Made by a program: the position numbers and the translations under genes
Shown here: one piece after another, positions 16,935 through 24,510 of the stretch
Layout: every line of letters starts with the position of its first letter
Numbering within the stretch: position 1 is the first letter of the stretch
The notes under the pieces: model-generated
Database searches by the model: none
Told to the model about the DNA's origin: nothing
Seen by the model: the letters and a program-made list of their open reading frames with translations, nothing else
Origin: a bacterium
Lineage (GTDB): Bacteria; Myxococcota_A; UBA9160; UBA4427
Length of the DNA: 64,000 nt
NCBI GenBank assembly: GCA_024742285.1
Contig: JANSYR010000010.1
Coordinates: forward strand, 62,001-126,000
Direction of reading: 5' to 3'

Positions 16935-18137
16935 TCAACCGCCGCGCAGGATGAGCGCGGACTGCTCGCTCATCACGCCGCCGGTGCCGGACACGAAGGC
17001 GGTCTCGCAGTTCGCGACCTGTCGATCGCCGGCCTCGTGGCGCAGCTGATGGACGGCTTCGTTCACCTGGGACATGCCTCCGGCGCCGCCCGCCTGCCCA
17101 TACGAGAGCTGCCCGCCGTGGGTATTCAGCGGGAAGTCGCCCGAGAAGGTCAGGTCGTGGTCGCGCACGAACGCGAGTCCCTGGCCCTTCTTGCAGAAGC
17201 CGGCGTCTTCGAGGGTCAGCAGGGCCGTGATCGTGTAGCAGTCGTAGACGCAGGCGAGATCGATTTCGTCGCGCGACACGCCGGCCATCGAGAAGGCGAG
17301 CTCGGAGGCGACCCCGACCGGCGTCTCGAGCAGGTCGCGCGCATTGGGTGGTGACTTGACCGTCAATCGCTCGCCGCACCCCGCGATGACGACCGGTCGA
17401 TGGGCCGGGCTCGTCGTTCGGTCCCGTCGGGCGACCACCAGGGCATGACCGCCGGCGACGGGCATCACGATCTCGAGCAGGTGGAGCGGGTCGGCGATCA
17501 TGCGGCTCGCGAGCACGTCGTCTTCGGTGATCGGTTGGCCGTGGAAGACCGCGTCCGGATGGGCGCAGGCGTTCGTCCGCTGGTCGACGGCGATCTTCGC
17601 CATCGCGCGCTCGTCGTAGCCGTGCACCGCGCGATAGCGCTGGGCGATCATCGAGTAGCCCGCGTTCTGGGCCAGGTGGCCGTACGGGATCTCGAACTCC
17701 GCCTGGGGCGAGCCGTGGGAGTTCGAGCTGGCGCCGTAGATGATCCGGTCGTCGAAGGGCTGGCCGGGGCGCGGATCGTGCGGGATCGGTCGTGCGGGGA
17801 TCGCGCAGAGCACGACGTTGCAGAGCCCGAGCTCGATCGCCGCGGCGGCCCGCCAGACCATCCCGACGGCGTTCGCCCCGCCGAGGTCGACCTTCTCGGC
17901 GAAGTTCACCTCGAGGCCGAGGTACTCCGCGACCGTCGCCGGAACGAAGCCGCGGGCTTCGGTGATCATCGGCGTGACGAGGCCGTCGACCTCGGCGGCG
18001 TCGATCTCCGCGTCGGCGAGCGCCTCGCGGGCGAGCTCCGCCCACTGCTCGACCATCGGCGCCCGTCGACCCGAGAACTTCCGCTCGGGCTTCCAGTCCG
18101 CGACGCCCATGATCGCGGCCTCTCCCTTCAGTCCCAT
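16935..18137 (-). CDS. Thiolase-fold protein lacking the catalytic Cys (Ltp2/SCP-x type)
   Basis: A 400-residue thiolase-superfamily protein. The position of the nucleophilic Cys reads KVDLGGANAVGMVWRAA, with Ala/Asn instead of Cys. Where the neighbour at 19221 has the His motif VELHDCF, this protein has CVYDCYTITALL with Tyr. NTHGGQLSYGQAGGAGG near the C terminus supplies another Tyr. This matches what is known of Ltp2-type retro-aldol lyases in steroid side-chain breakdown, which pair with DUF35 proteins, although many uncharacterised SCP-x homologues share the pattern. ATG 18137 is favoured; the SD sequence (GAGGGGAG) overlaps the stop codon of the upstream 311-residue gene, so the genes are co-transcribed. 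Confidence 0.88.
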   Translation of the reverse strand: MGLKGEAAIMGVADWKPERKFSGRRAPMVEQWAELAREALADAEIDAAEVDGLVTPMITEARGFVPATVAEYLGLEVNFAEKVDLGGANAVGMVWRAAAAIELGLCNVVLCAIPARPIPHDPRPGQPFDDRIIYGASSNSHGSPQAEFEIPYGHLAQNAGYSMIAQRYRAVHGYDERAMAKIAVDQRTNACAHPDAVFHGQPITEDDVLASRMIADPLHLLEIVMPVAGGHALVVARRDRTTSPAHRPVVIAGCGERLTVKSPPNARDLLETPVGVASELAFSMAGVSRDEIDLACVYDCYTITALLTLEDAGFCKKGQGLAFVRDHDLTFSGDFPLNTHGGQLSYGQAGGAGGMSQVNEAVHQLRHEAGDRQVANCETAFVSGTGGVMSEQSALILRGG

Positions 18138-18144
18138 GCCCGTT

Positions 18145-19080
18145 CTACTCCCCTCGTCCGTGCGCTTTCCCTGGCCCGGGCTTCTCGAGGCCGAGCCGCG
18201 CGTAGTACTTCGCCGGCACGTCCTCGGGCCGCTTGTAGAGATAGGTCTTGCAGGTCTCGAAGCCAAGGCGCTCGGCGGGCTCCACGACGAAGAGCGGCGC
18301 GCCGGTCTGGCGGATCGAATCGATCTCCATGATCGGCTCGTGACAGCAGTAGACCGGGATCTCGTCGCGCCCGTACGTGAGCGGATGGGGTCCCCGCACG
18401 ACCAGGTCGTTGCGCGGTGTGGCGTAGTGCCCCGCGGCGATCATGCGACCGCCGCTCGGGCAGCGCGTGCAGGCGAAGGTCAGCTTCTCGTCGTCTTCCT
18501 CGAGCGGCACGGGCTGGAGATGGACCCGCGTGAAGTGGGTCAGCGCCTCCGCCCGCTCGCGGAAGGATGCGTTCCCGATCATGTCGCCGGACATCGCTTC
18601 GCCGAGCGCGGCCTCGATTCCCGGGATCCCGGCGTTTCGGCCGATCCACGAGAGGATCGCCGAGACGCGCGACATGCCACGGTCGTGTCGGACGAGGGCC
18701 TCGTCGTGGAGCGCGCGGGCCCGGAGCAGGGCCGCGTCGTTCTCACCTGCGGCGATCGCTGCGTCGATCGCCGCCGCCTCGTCCTTCCAGCGCGGGACCG
18801 GATCCGATCCGTCGCCACCGCGCTCCGGGGCGGCGACGAAATCCTCGATCGCCGCGAGGACCTCATGGCGGTCGTGGCCTCCGAGCGTCCGGTCGACCCA
18901 GGAGAGCAGGGTCTCCTCCCAGCCCGCGTAGTTCCGGATCATCGAGAGCACTTCCCGTCGCAGGCGCTTCACGAAGCCGAGCGCCGCCACCCGGTCGCCC
19001 GCTTCGAGCGCCTCCGCCAGCGCGTCGACGGACCGCAGCCCGAGCACGCGAAGCTCTTCGTCGCTGAATTCCCGCTCCAT
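18145..19080 (-). CDS. Protein of unknown function in the thiolase/DUF35 operon, Cys-rich C terminus
   Basis: I do not recognise this 311-residue protein. The N-terminal 160 residues are predicted from composition to be mostly helical, rich in Glu, Ala and Leu (DEELRVLGLRSVDALAEALE). The C-terminal half contains ACTRCPSGG, later VYCCHEP and a single ETCKTYLY, so five or more Cys and a His that could bind a metal. There is no signal peptide or membrane segment. It is 7 bp from the thiolase-fold gene downstream and is preceded by a terminator-like hairpin (19110-19139), so it is the first gene of the lower acyl-CoA unit. The context suggests a metal- or CoA-binding partner in side-chain degradation. 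Confidence 0.8.
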   Translation of the reverse strand: MEREFSDEELRVLGLRSVDALAEALEAGDRVAALGFVKRLRREVLSMIRNYAGWEETLLSWVDRTLGGHDRHEVLAAIEDFVAAPERGGDGSDPVPRWKDEAAAIDAAIAAGENDAALLRARALHDEALVRHDRGMSRVSAILSWIGRNAGIPGIEAALGEAMSGDMIGNASFRERAEALTHFTRVHLQPVPLEEDDEKLTFACTRCPSGGRMIAAGHYATPRNDLVVRGPHPLTYGRDEIPVYCCHEPIMEIDSIRQTGAPLFVVEPAERLGFETCKTYLYKRPEDVPAKYYARLGLEKPGPGKAHGRGE

Positions 19081-19109
19081 CTCGCTCCATCCCGCTCCGG
19101 AAAGACGAA

Positions 19110-19139
19110 GGGGCCGGCGAGCTCACGCCCGCCGACCCC
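19110..19139 (-). terminator. Rho-independent-type terminator after thiolase/DUF35 unit
   Basis: A 10-bp stem with one G-U pair (19110-19119 with 19130-19139) and a 10-nt loop. On the minus strand it is followed by TTCGTCTTTCC, a moderately T-rich tract. It lies between the thiolase stop at 19221 and the next start at 19080, so it likely ends the upper unit. Confidence 0.6.
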
Positions 19140-19220
19140 CATCGATCGTCATCGCCCTGGCCACGCGCTCCCGATGAATGACGGCTCACCCATCGCCGGT
19201 TGGCCAGAACCGACCCTCAG

Positions 19221-20381
19221 CTAGGCCGACGGTCCCTCCAAGATATGAATTCCGCAGCAGGTGCCGAGGCCGATCACGTGAGCGAGGCCGATCTTCGCGC
19301 CCTCGACCTGGCGCTTGCCGGCCTGGCCGCGAAGGTGCATCGCGATCTCGTACTGGTTCGCGATCCCCGTCGCGCCGATCGGGTGGCCCTTCGACAGCAG
19401 GCCGCCGGACAGGTTCACCGGAATGCGGCCGCCGATCCAGGTCTGCTTCTCGTCGATGAGCTTGCCGGCTTCCCCGTCGCCACAGAGCTGCAGGTTCTCG
19501 TAGTGGAGGACCTCCGCCGTCGCGAAGCAGTCGTGGAGCTCGACGAGGTCGAGATCCTCCGGGCCGACACCCGCCATCTCGTAGGCCTGCGAGGCGGCGT
19601 TCCGCGTGCAGGTGTTCACGTCGGGCATGACCTCGTCGCGGTCCGTCCACGGGTCGGTCGTGAGCACCGAAGCCCGGATCTTGACCGCCTGGCCCTGGAG
19701 GCCGCGTCGTTTCATCTCCTTCTCGGACATGAGGACCGCCGCGGCGGAGCCGTCCACGTTGGCCGAGCACATGAGCTTCGTGTTCGGGTACGAGATCATC
19801 TCCGCGTTCATGACCTCTTCGAGCGGGGTCTCGATCTGGTACCGCGCCTTCGGGTTCATGGTCGAGTGGTGGTGGTTCTTGACCGACACCATCGCGAACT
19901 GCTCGAAGGTCGTGCCGTACTCCTTCGCGTGGGCCATGCCGGCCTCGGCGAAGACACAGGGCATCGAGCCCGAACCGAGCAGGCCTTCCGGGTGCAGCCC
20001 CTTCGGCGCACCGCCGCCACCGCCGAGCATGCCCGCGCCGGCGAGCTTCTCGACGCCGACCGCGAGGACCGTGTCGTAGATGCCGGCGCGAATGGCGATG
20101 TAGCCCTCGCGCAGCGCCGTGGCGCCCGTCGCGCAGGCGTTCGACACGTTGATCGCCGGGATGCCGGTCTGGCCGATCTCTTCCTGGATCTGCTGGCCGA
20201 CCATGCCGGCCGCGGCCATCAGGTTGCCGCTGTAGAGCGCCTGGATGTCGTTGATCGTGACGCCGGCGTCGTCCATCGCGCCGAGCGCGGCCTCGGCCCC
20301 AAGGCTCGCGATCGAGCGGTCGAGGAACTTGCCGAACTTGATCATGTCGATGCCAGTGATGTAGACGTCTTCGCTGCCCAT
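19221..20381 (-). CDS. Thiolase family protein with intact active site (SCP-x type)
   Basis: A 386-residue thiolase. The nucleophilic Cys is in NVSNACATGATALREG, the first His motif in LDLVELHDCFATAEVL, and the GHP(I)GATG motif in LLSKGHPIGATGIANQY, followed by a Cys-containing end (GLGTCCGIHIL). All catalytic elements of a condensing/cleaving thiolase are therefore present, unlike the two other thiolase-fold proteins of the window. It would cleave a 3-ketoacyl-CoA. ATG 20381 has AAAGGAG upstream. The gene is downstream of a DUF35 gene, with a 167-nt gap holding three perfect or near-perfect hairpins. Confidence 0.93.
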   Translation of the reverse strand: MGSEDVYITGIDMIKFGKFLDRSIASLGAEAALGAMDDAGVTINDIQALYSGNLMAAAGMVGQQIQEEIGQTGIPAINVSNACATGATALREGYIAIRAGIYDTVLAVGVEKLAGAGMLGGGGGAPKGLHPEGLLGSGSMPCVFAEAGMAHAKEYGTTFEQFAMVSVKNHHHSTMNPKARYQIETPLEEVMNAEMISYPNTKLMCSANVDGSAAAVLMSEKEMKRRGLQGQAVKIRASVLTTDPWTDRDEVMPDVNTCTRNAASQAYEMAGVGPEDLDLVELHDCFATAEVLHYENLQLCGDGEAGKLIDEKQTWIGGRIPVNLSGGLLSKGHPIGATGIANQYEIAMHLRGQAGKRQVEGAKIGLAHVIGLGTCCGIHILEGPSA

Positions 20382-20461
20382 GGTTTCAGCTCCTTTGCCG
20401 TCCGCGCTGACTTGCCGCGGAGGTCGAATTCTTCAGGCGGTCCGTCGTGACTCGGACTGGG

Positions 20462-20573
20462 GTCGAATACGCGCCAGCGTATTCGACGTGGGTAAAGAGT
20501 CGAACCTGTCGTGCGCGTAGCGCACGAAGTTCGTGCTCGAGCCCGCCGCTAAGCGGCAGGCTTGAGCACGAAC
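20462..20573 (-). other. Three consecutive hairpins between DUF35 and thiolase genes
   Basis: Hairpin A (20529-20573): a 15-bp stem with one wobble pair, a mismatched pair, a 5-bp inner stem and a 3-nt loop; the inner loop holds part of the TAG stop of the DUF35 gene. Hairpin B (20510-20526): CGTGCGC/GCGCACG with a 3-nt loop. Hairpin C (20462-20487): an 11-bp perfect stem, GTCGAATACGC/GCGTATTCGAC, loop GCCA. No T tract follows any of them. They could be processing or stability elements, or partial terminators tuning the ratio of DUF35 protein to thiolase. Confidence 0.7.
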
Positions 20574-20962
20574 GTCAGGTACTCGTTGCCTTCGGCGTCC
20601 TTGCGGGGCGCGGTCTGGAAGTCGACCGTGACGTCCATGCCGAGGGTGATCTTGTCCGGGTCGGGCTCGATGCCGACCAGGTTGGTCTTGATCGTGCCGC
20701 CGCCGTCGAGATCGGCGATCGCGGAGACGAAGGGCACCTCGATTCCCGGGAAGGCCCGGTGGATGATCGAGAAGGAGTGGAGCTTGCCGGTGTTGGCGAG
20801 CTTGACCGGCGCCACGGTGTCCCGCGCGCCGCAGCTCGCGCAGGCCATCCGCTTCTTGAGCGAGATCGCACCGCAGGCGCTGCACTTCTGGCCTTCGAGG
20901 TACGGGTCGCCGCCGGCGGGCGCCTTGAGGTAGGGCTTGATGGTGAGAGTCTCTTCGGACAC
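20549..20962 (-). CDS. Zn-ribbon OB-fold protein (DUF35)
   Basis: A 137-residue DUF35 protein starting at GTG 20962 with a GGAG sequence 8 nt upstream. The four Zn ligands are Cys27, Cys30, Cys41 and Cys44 (CSAC, CASC) and the OB fold follows (LHSFSIIHRAFPGIEVPF, AIADLDGGGTIKTNLVGI). It is the likely partner of the active thiolase encoded next at 19221, as DUF35 subunits are in archaeal acetoacetyl-CoA thiolases and in bacterial SCP-x-type enzymes. The stop codon lies in the apex of a long hairpin that covers the last codons. Confidence 0.92.
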   Translation of the reverse strand: MSEETLTIKPYLKAPAGGDPYLEGQKCSACGAISLKKRMACASCGARDTVAPVKLANTGKLHSFSIIHRAFPGIEVPFVSAIADLDGGGTIKTNLVGIEPDPDKITLGMDVTVDFQTAPRKDAEGNEYLTFVLKPAA

Positions 20963-21205
20963 GTGGAGGCTCCGTCGTTCGCCCCCGTCGGTGGACGCCG
21001 CGTTCGCGGTCGCCGCCAGTATGGGGGGTGGGGTCGGGGGAGATCAGGGCGGTCCCGAACGCGCGTCGCAGGTCGGAAACCCAAGCCTCGACTCTAGGCC
21101 ACCCCAGGGTCGCTTCGCCAAGCGATTGACCGGAAGTTCCTAGGCAGGACGGGCTGTTACCGTGTCCGGGCGGGGCACGACGCGACCCCGGGGAGGGACG
21201 ACGGG

Positions 21206-22657
21206 ATGAGCGAGGAGAGCGGGCTGCGCGTGGACGAGCGCGACGTCGCGGCGTGGGACGCCGAGGCCGACGTGGTGGTCGTCGGCTACGGATGTGCCGG
21301 TGTCTGTACGGCCCTCGAAGCGCGCGGGGAGGGCGGTGACGTGCTCGTGCTCGAACGCGCCGGGGGTCCCGGGGGCACCTCGATCAACTCCGGTGGCTTC
21401 CTCTACTGCGGCGGCGGCACCGTGCTCCAGAAGGCGCTCGGCTACGAGGACTCCGCGGAGAACATGTACGCCTACATGATGGCCGCCTGTGGGCCGGAGC
21501 CGGATGCGGCCTTGATCCAGGCGTACTGCGAAGGCAGCGTCGCGCACTTCGACTGGATCCTGGCCAGGGGCGTTCCCTACAAGGAGAGCTTCTTTCCCGG
21601 GGCCCACGAACCCTTCCACTCCGACGACGGCCTCGTCTACTCGGGCAGCGAGTTCGCCTGGCCCTTCGACGAGATCGCGACCCCGGCGCCGCGCGGGCAT
21701 GCGCCGATGACGATCCGGGACAAGGGCGCGCTCCTGATGAACAAGCTGATCGCAGCGGCGGAGGCGGCGGGCGTCCGGACGTCCTTCGGGACGCGGGTCG
21801 AGTCCCTGGTGCAGGCGAGTGACGGCCGTGTGGTCGGCGCGATCGCCCACACGGTGGAGGGGCGAAAGCGCGTTCGTGCTCGCAAGGGCCTCGTGCTGAC
21901 CGCCGGCGGCTTCATCTACAACGACGACATGCTTCGCCGCTACGCGCCCCTCCTCCAGCAGTGCAAGTACAAGGTCGGGACGGAGACCGACGACGGCTCG
22001 GGCATCCGGCTCGGGGTCGCCGCCGGCGGCGAGGCGATTCGGATGGAGACCGGCGACGTCAGCCTCGCGGTCTTCCCGCCGAACGACCTGCGCTTCGGGA
22101 TCTGCGTGAGCGAGCAGGGGCAGCGCTTCCTGAACGAGGACGTCTATTTCGGCCGGCTCGGGGAATACGCACTGCTGCACCAGGAGGGACGGGTCTACCT
22201 GCTCGTCGACGACGAGCACTTCGGCCGACCCGAGAACTTCCCGGTCGAGATCGCCGCCGCGGGGGAGACGATCGAGGAGGTCGAGGCGGAGCTCGGCATG
22301 CCTTCCGGTGCCCTCGTCAGGACCGTGGCCTACTACAACGAGCACGCCGCGAAGGGCGAGGACCCGCAGTTCCACAAGCGAGCGGACTGGCTGGCGCCGA
22401 TCGTGAACCCGCCCTTCGGCGTGATCGACCTGACGACCGAGAACATGGTCTACTCGGCGTTCACGCTGGGCGGCTTGTGGATCGACCCGCACGGGCGCGT
22501 GCAGACGGGGGCGGGCGAAGCGATCCCCGGGCTCTACGCGGCGGGGCGCACGACCAGCGGCGTCGCCAAGCAGGGCTACAGCAGCGGCATGTCCCTCGGC
22601 GACGGCTCGTTCTTCGGCCGCGCGGCGGGGCGCCACGCGATGACGGCACGCGCCTAG
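21206..22657 (+). CDS. FAD-dependent dehydrogenase, KstD / fumarate-reductase flavoprotein family
   Basis: A 483-residue flavoprotein. The Rossmann FAD motif is VVVVGYGCAGVCTALEA with ERAGGPGG following, and the C-terminal FAD signature is PGLYAAGRTTSG...GYSSGMSLGDGSFFGRAAGR. This is the 3-ketosteroid delta-1-dehydrogenase-like branch, whose members dehydrogenate rings or enoyl groups next to a keto group. The catalytic Tyr pattern was not assigned. It is divergent from the DUF35/thiolase unit and its TAG stop shares CTAG (22654-22657) with the P450 gene. A paralogue is encoded at 50376. Steroid substrate is inference. Confidence 0.87.
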   Translation: MSEESGLRVDERDVAAWDAEADVVVVGYGCAGVCTALEARGEGGDVLVLERAGGPGGTSINSGGFLYCGGGTVLQKALGYEDSAENMYAYMMAACGPEPDAALIQAYCEGSVAHFDWILARGVPYKESFFPGAHEPFHSDDGLVYSGSEFAWPFDEIATPAPRGHAPMTIRDKGALLMNKLIAAAEAAGVRTSFGTRVESLVQASDGRVVGAIAHTVEGRKRVRARKGLVLTAGGFIYNDDMLRRYAPLLQQCKYKVGTETDDGSGIRLGVAAGGEAIRMETGDVSLAVFPPNDLRFGICVSEQGQRFLNEDVYFGRLGEYALLHQEGRVYLLVDDEHFGRPENFPVEIAAAGETIEEVEAELGMPSGALVRTVAYYNEHAAKGEDPQFHKRADWLAPIVNPPFGVIDLTTENMVYSAFTLGGLWIDPHGRVQTGAGEAIPGLYAAGRTTSGVAKQGYSSGMSLGDGSFFGRAAGRHAMTARA

Positions 22658-23883
22658 CGCGTCCCGCGGACCGCGAAGGTCGAGAGGCCCCGGAAGCTCG
22701 CGTTCATGGCGTAGGTGTACGGCCCGGACCCCATCTCGAGGTGCGAGAAACGATCGAGCAGGGCGTCGAGGGTCTCCGCGGCCTCGAGGCGGGCGAGGTG
22801 GGCGCCCAGACAGAAGTGGCGGCCACCGCCGAACGACATCAGGTGGATGTGCTCGCGGCGGACGTCGAAGCGGTCCGGATCGGGATGGACCGCCGGGTCG
22901 CGGCTCGCCGCGGCGAGGGAGACGCCGAGGGCCTGTCCCCGCTCGATGGCGAAGCCGTCGAACTCGAAGTCCTCGTGGGCGATCCGGCCCGAGTTGGTCA
23001 CGGGCGAGTCGTAGCGGAGGACCTCCTCGACGGCGTTCTTCATGAGCCCACGGTCGTCGCGCAGGAGCGCCTGCTGGTCGGGATTGCGGGCGAGGGCCAT
23101 GACCGCATTGCCGATCAGGTCGCTCGTCGTGAGGTTGCCGGCGAGCAGCAGCAGGATGCACTGCATCACGATCTCTTCGTCGGTCAGGCTGTCGCCGGAT
23201 TCCTCGGCGCGGACCATCTCCGTCACGAGGCCTTCGTCGGGGGTCGAACGACGCTTCTCGATCTCCTCGAGGAAGAAGGCGGCGATCTCTTCCCGGGCCT
23301 GCTCGGAGGCAGCGACGTCCTCCGGCGCGCCGAAGGGCGTGAACGCCGTCTTGATCATCGTGTCGGACCAGGTCTTGAACTGGCCGTGGCGCTCCGGGTC
23401 GACGCCGAGCAGCTCGGCGATGACGACGGTCGGGATCGGGTTCGCGACCTCGGCGATCAGGTCGAACTCCTCGTCCTCGATGGCGTCGACGTGTCGGCGG
23501 GCGACGAGACGGGCGCGGTCGCGCCACTTCTCGATCGCGCGCGGCGTGAAGGGGTGTCGCACGAGCTCGCGGAGGCGGCGGTGGCCCGGGTCGTCCATCA
23601 GGAGCATCGACGGCTCCTCGTCCCGGTCGCCGCCGAGGGCCTTGTGATAGAAGCTGTCCGGGTTGGCCCGGCGCGGGTCGCTCCAGAAGTCGGGGTTGCG
23701 CAGGATCGCGTGGACGTCGGCGTGACGGGTGAAGACCCACATCCCCATCTCGGCGTTGTAGTGGATCGGTGCGTTCTCACGGACCTCGGCGAGGACCGGG
23801 TAGGGGTCCTCCCGGAAGACCGGGTCGAAGACTGTCAGCTGCGCGCCGGTGGGGTGGCTGGGCGGGGCGACGGAAGTGGCCAT
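22654..23883 (-). CDS. Cytochrome P450 with atypical I-helix motif
   Basis: A 409-residue soluble P450. The heme loop is MSFGGGRHFCLGAHLARLEA with Cys about 358 and the ExxR is in VEEVLRYDSPV. The I-helix reads LLLLAGNLTTSDLIGN: the Thr is present but the acidic residue that normally precedes it (AGxE/DTT) is Leu. This acid helps proton delivery in many P450s, so the oxygen chemistry may differ. The protein is otherwise intact and full length. It converges on the KstD-like gene with shared CTAG stops and is divergent from the Ddn-like gene. No ferredoxin gene is adjacent. Confidence 0.94.
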   Translation of the reverse strand: MATSVAPPSHPTGAQLTVFDPVFREDPYPVLAEVRENAPIHYNAEMGMWVFTRHADVHAILRNPDFWSDPRRANPDSFYHKALGGDRDEEPSMLLMDDPGHRRLRELVRHPFTPRAIEKWRDRARLVARRHVDAIEDEEFDLIAEVANPIPTVVIAELLGVDPERHGQFKTWSDTMIKTAFTPFGAPEDVAASEQAREEIAAFFLEEIEKRRSTPDEGLVTEMVRAEESGDSLTDEEIVMQCILLLLAGNLTTSDLIGNAVMALARNPDQQALLRDDRGLMKNAVEEVLRYDSPVTNSGRIAHEDFEFDGFAIERGQALGVSLAAASRDPAVHPDPDRFDVRREHIHLMSFGGGRHFCLGAHLARLEAAETLDALLDRFSHLEMGSGPYTYAMNASFRGLSTFAVRGTR

Positions 23884-23996
23884 CGTGTCTGCTCTCCGTA
23901 GGCGCTCCGAATGGGGCGAACCGCGATTCTACATGGAATCTCGTATGCTCGGACCCCGCCCCGAGGAGTCGGGGGGATCACGCGGGAGGCACCCCG

Positions 23997-24482
23997 ATGG
24001 CTGGAATCGCAGACACCCTCGAACGCTGGGGAACCGCGGCGAGCTCGTCGAAGATCGGCGGGATCCTCTACCACGTCGTGTGTCGACGGATCGATACCGT
24101 GCTGATCCCTCTCACGAAGGGTCGTCTCTCGATGGGCCCGCCCGGGAACACCGTCCTGATCACCACGACCGGCGCGAGATCCGGCAAGCCGCGCAAGGCG
24201 AGCCTCGCCTTCATGTGGCACGGCGACGACATGGTGATCATCGCCTCCAAGGGCGGCGCGCCCCACCATCCCGCCTGGTACCACAACCTCAAGGCGGATC
24301 CGCGGGTCGTGGTCCAGACCCGCGCCGGCGTCGAGGACCGGGTCGCGCGCGAGGCGGTCGGCGAGGAGCGGGACAAGCTCTTCGAGGCGATGGCGACCAC
24401 GTACTCGAACTTCGCCGCCTACCAGGCGCGCGCGACCGAGCGGAAGATCCCGGTCATGGTGCTCTCGCCGATCACCGCGTAG
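23997..24482 (+). CDS. Deazaflavin (F420)-dependent nitroreductase-family protein (Ddn-like)
   Basis: A 161-residue protein of the split-barrel Ddn/DUF385 family. Typical elements are NTVLITTTGARSGKPRKASL, then IASKGGAPHHPAWYHNLKAD, which bind the deazaflavin phosphate tail. ATG 23997 follows a GGGAGG about 8 nt upstream. Known members use reduced F420 to reduce quinones, nitro compounds or enones. A second family member is encoded at 40885. If F420 is really used, its biosynthesis genes lie outside this window. Confidence 0.88.
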   Translation: MAGIADTLERWGTAASSSKIGGILYHVVCRRIDTVLIPLTKGRLSMGPPGNTVLITTTGARSGKPRKASLAFMWHGDDMVIIASKGGAPHHPAWYHNLKADPRVVVQTRAGVEDRVAREAVGEERDKLFEAMATTYSNFAAYQARATERKIPVMVLSPITA

Positions 24483-24510
24483 CGACGCGCGGCCCTACGC
24501 CGAAGCGGTC

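Noticed and set aside
20462-20487. Hairpin C considered as a tRNA or attachment-site remnant
   Set aside because: No cloverleaf, CCA or integrase is nearby; it is a simple 11-bp stem-loop.
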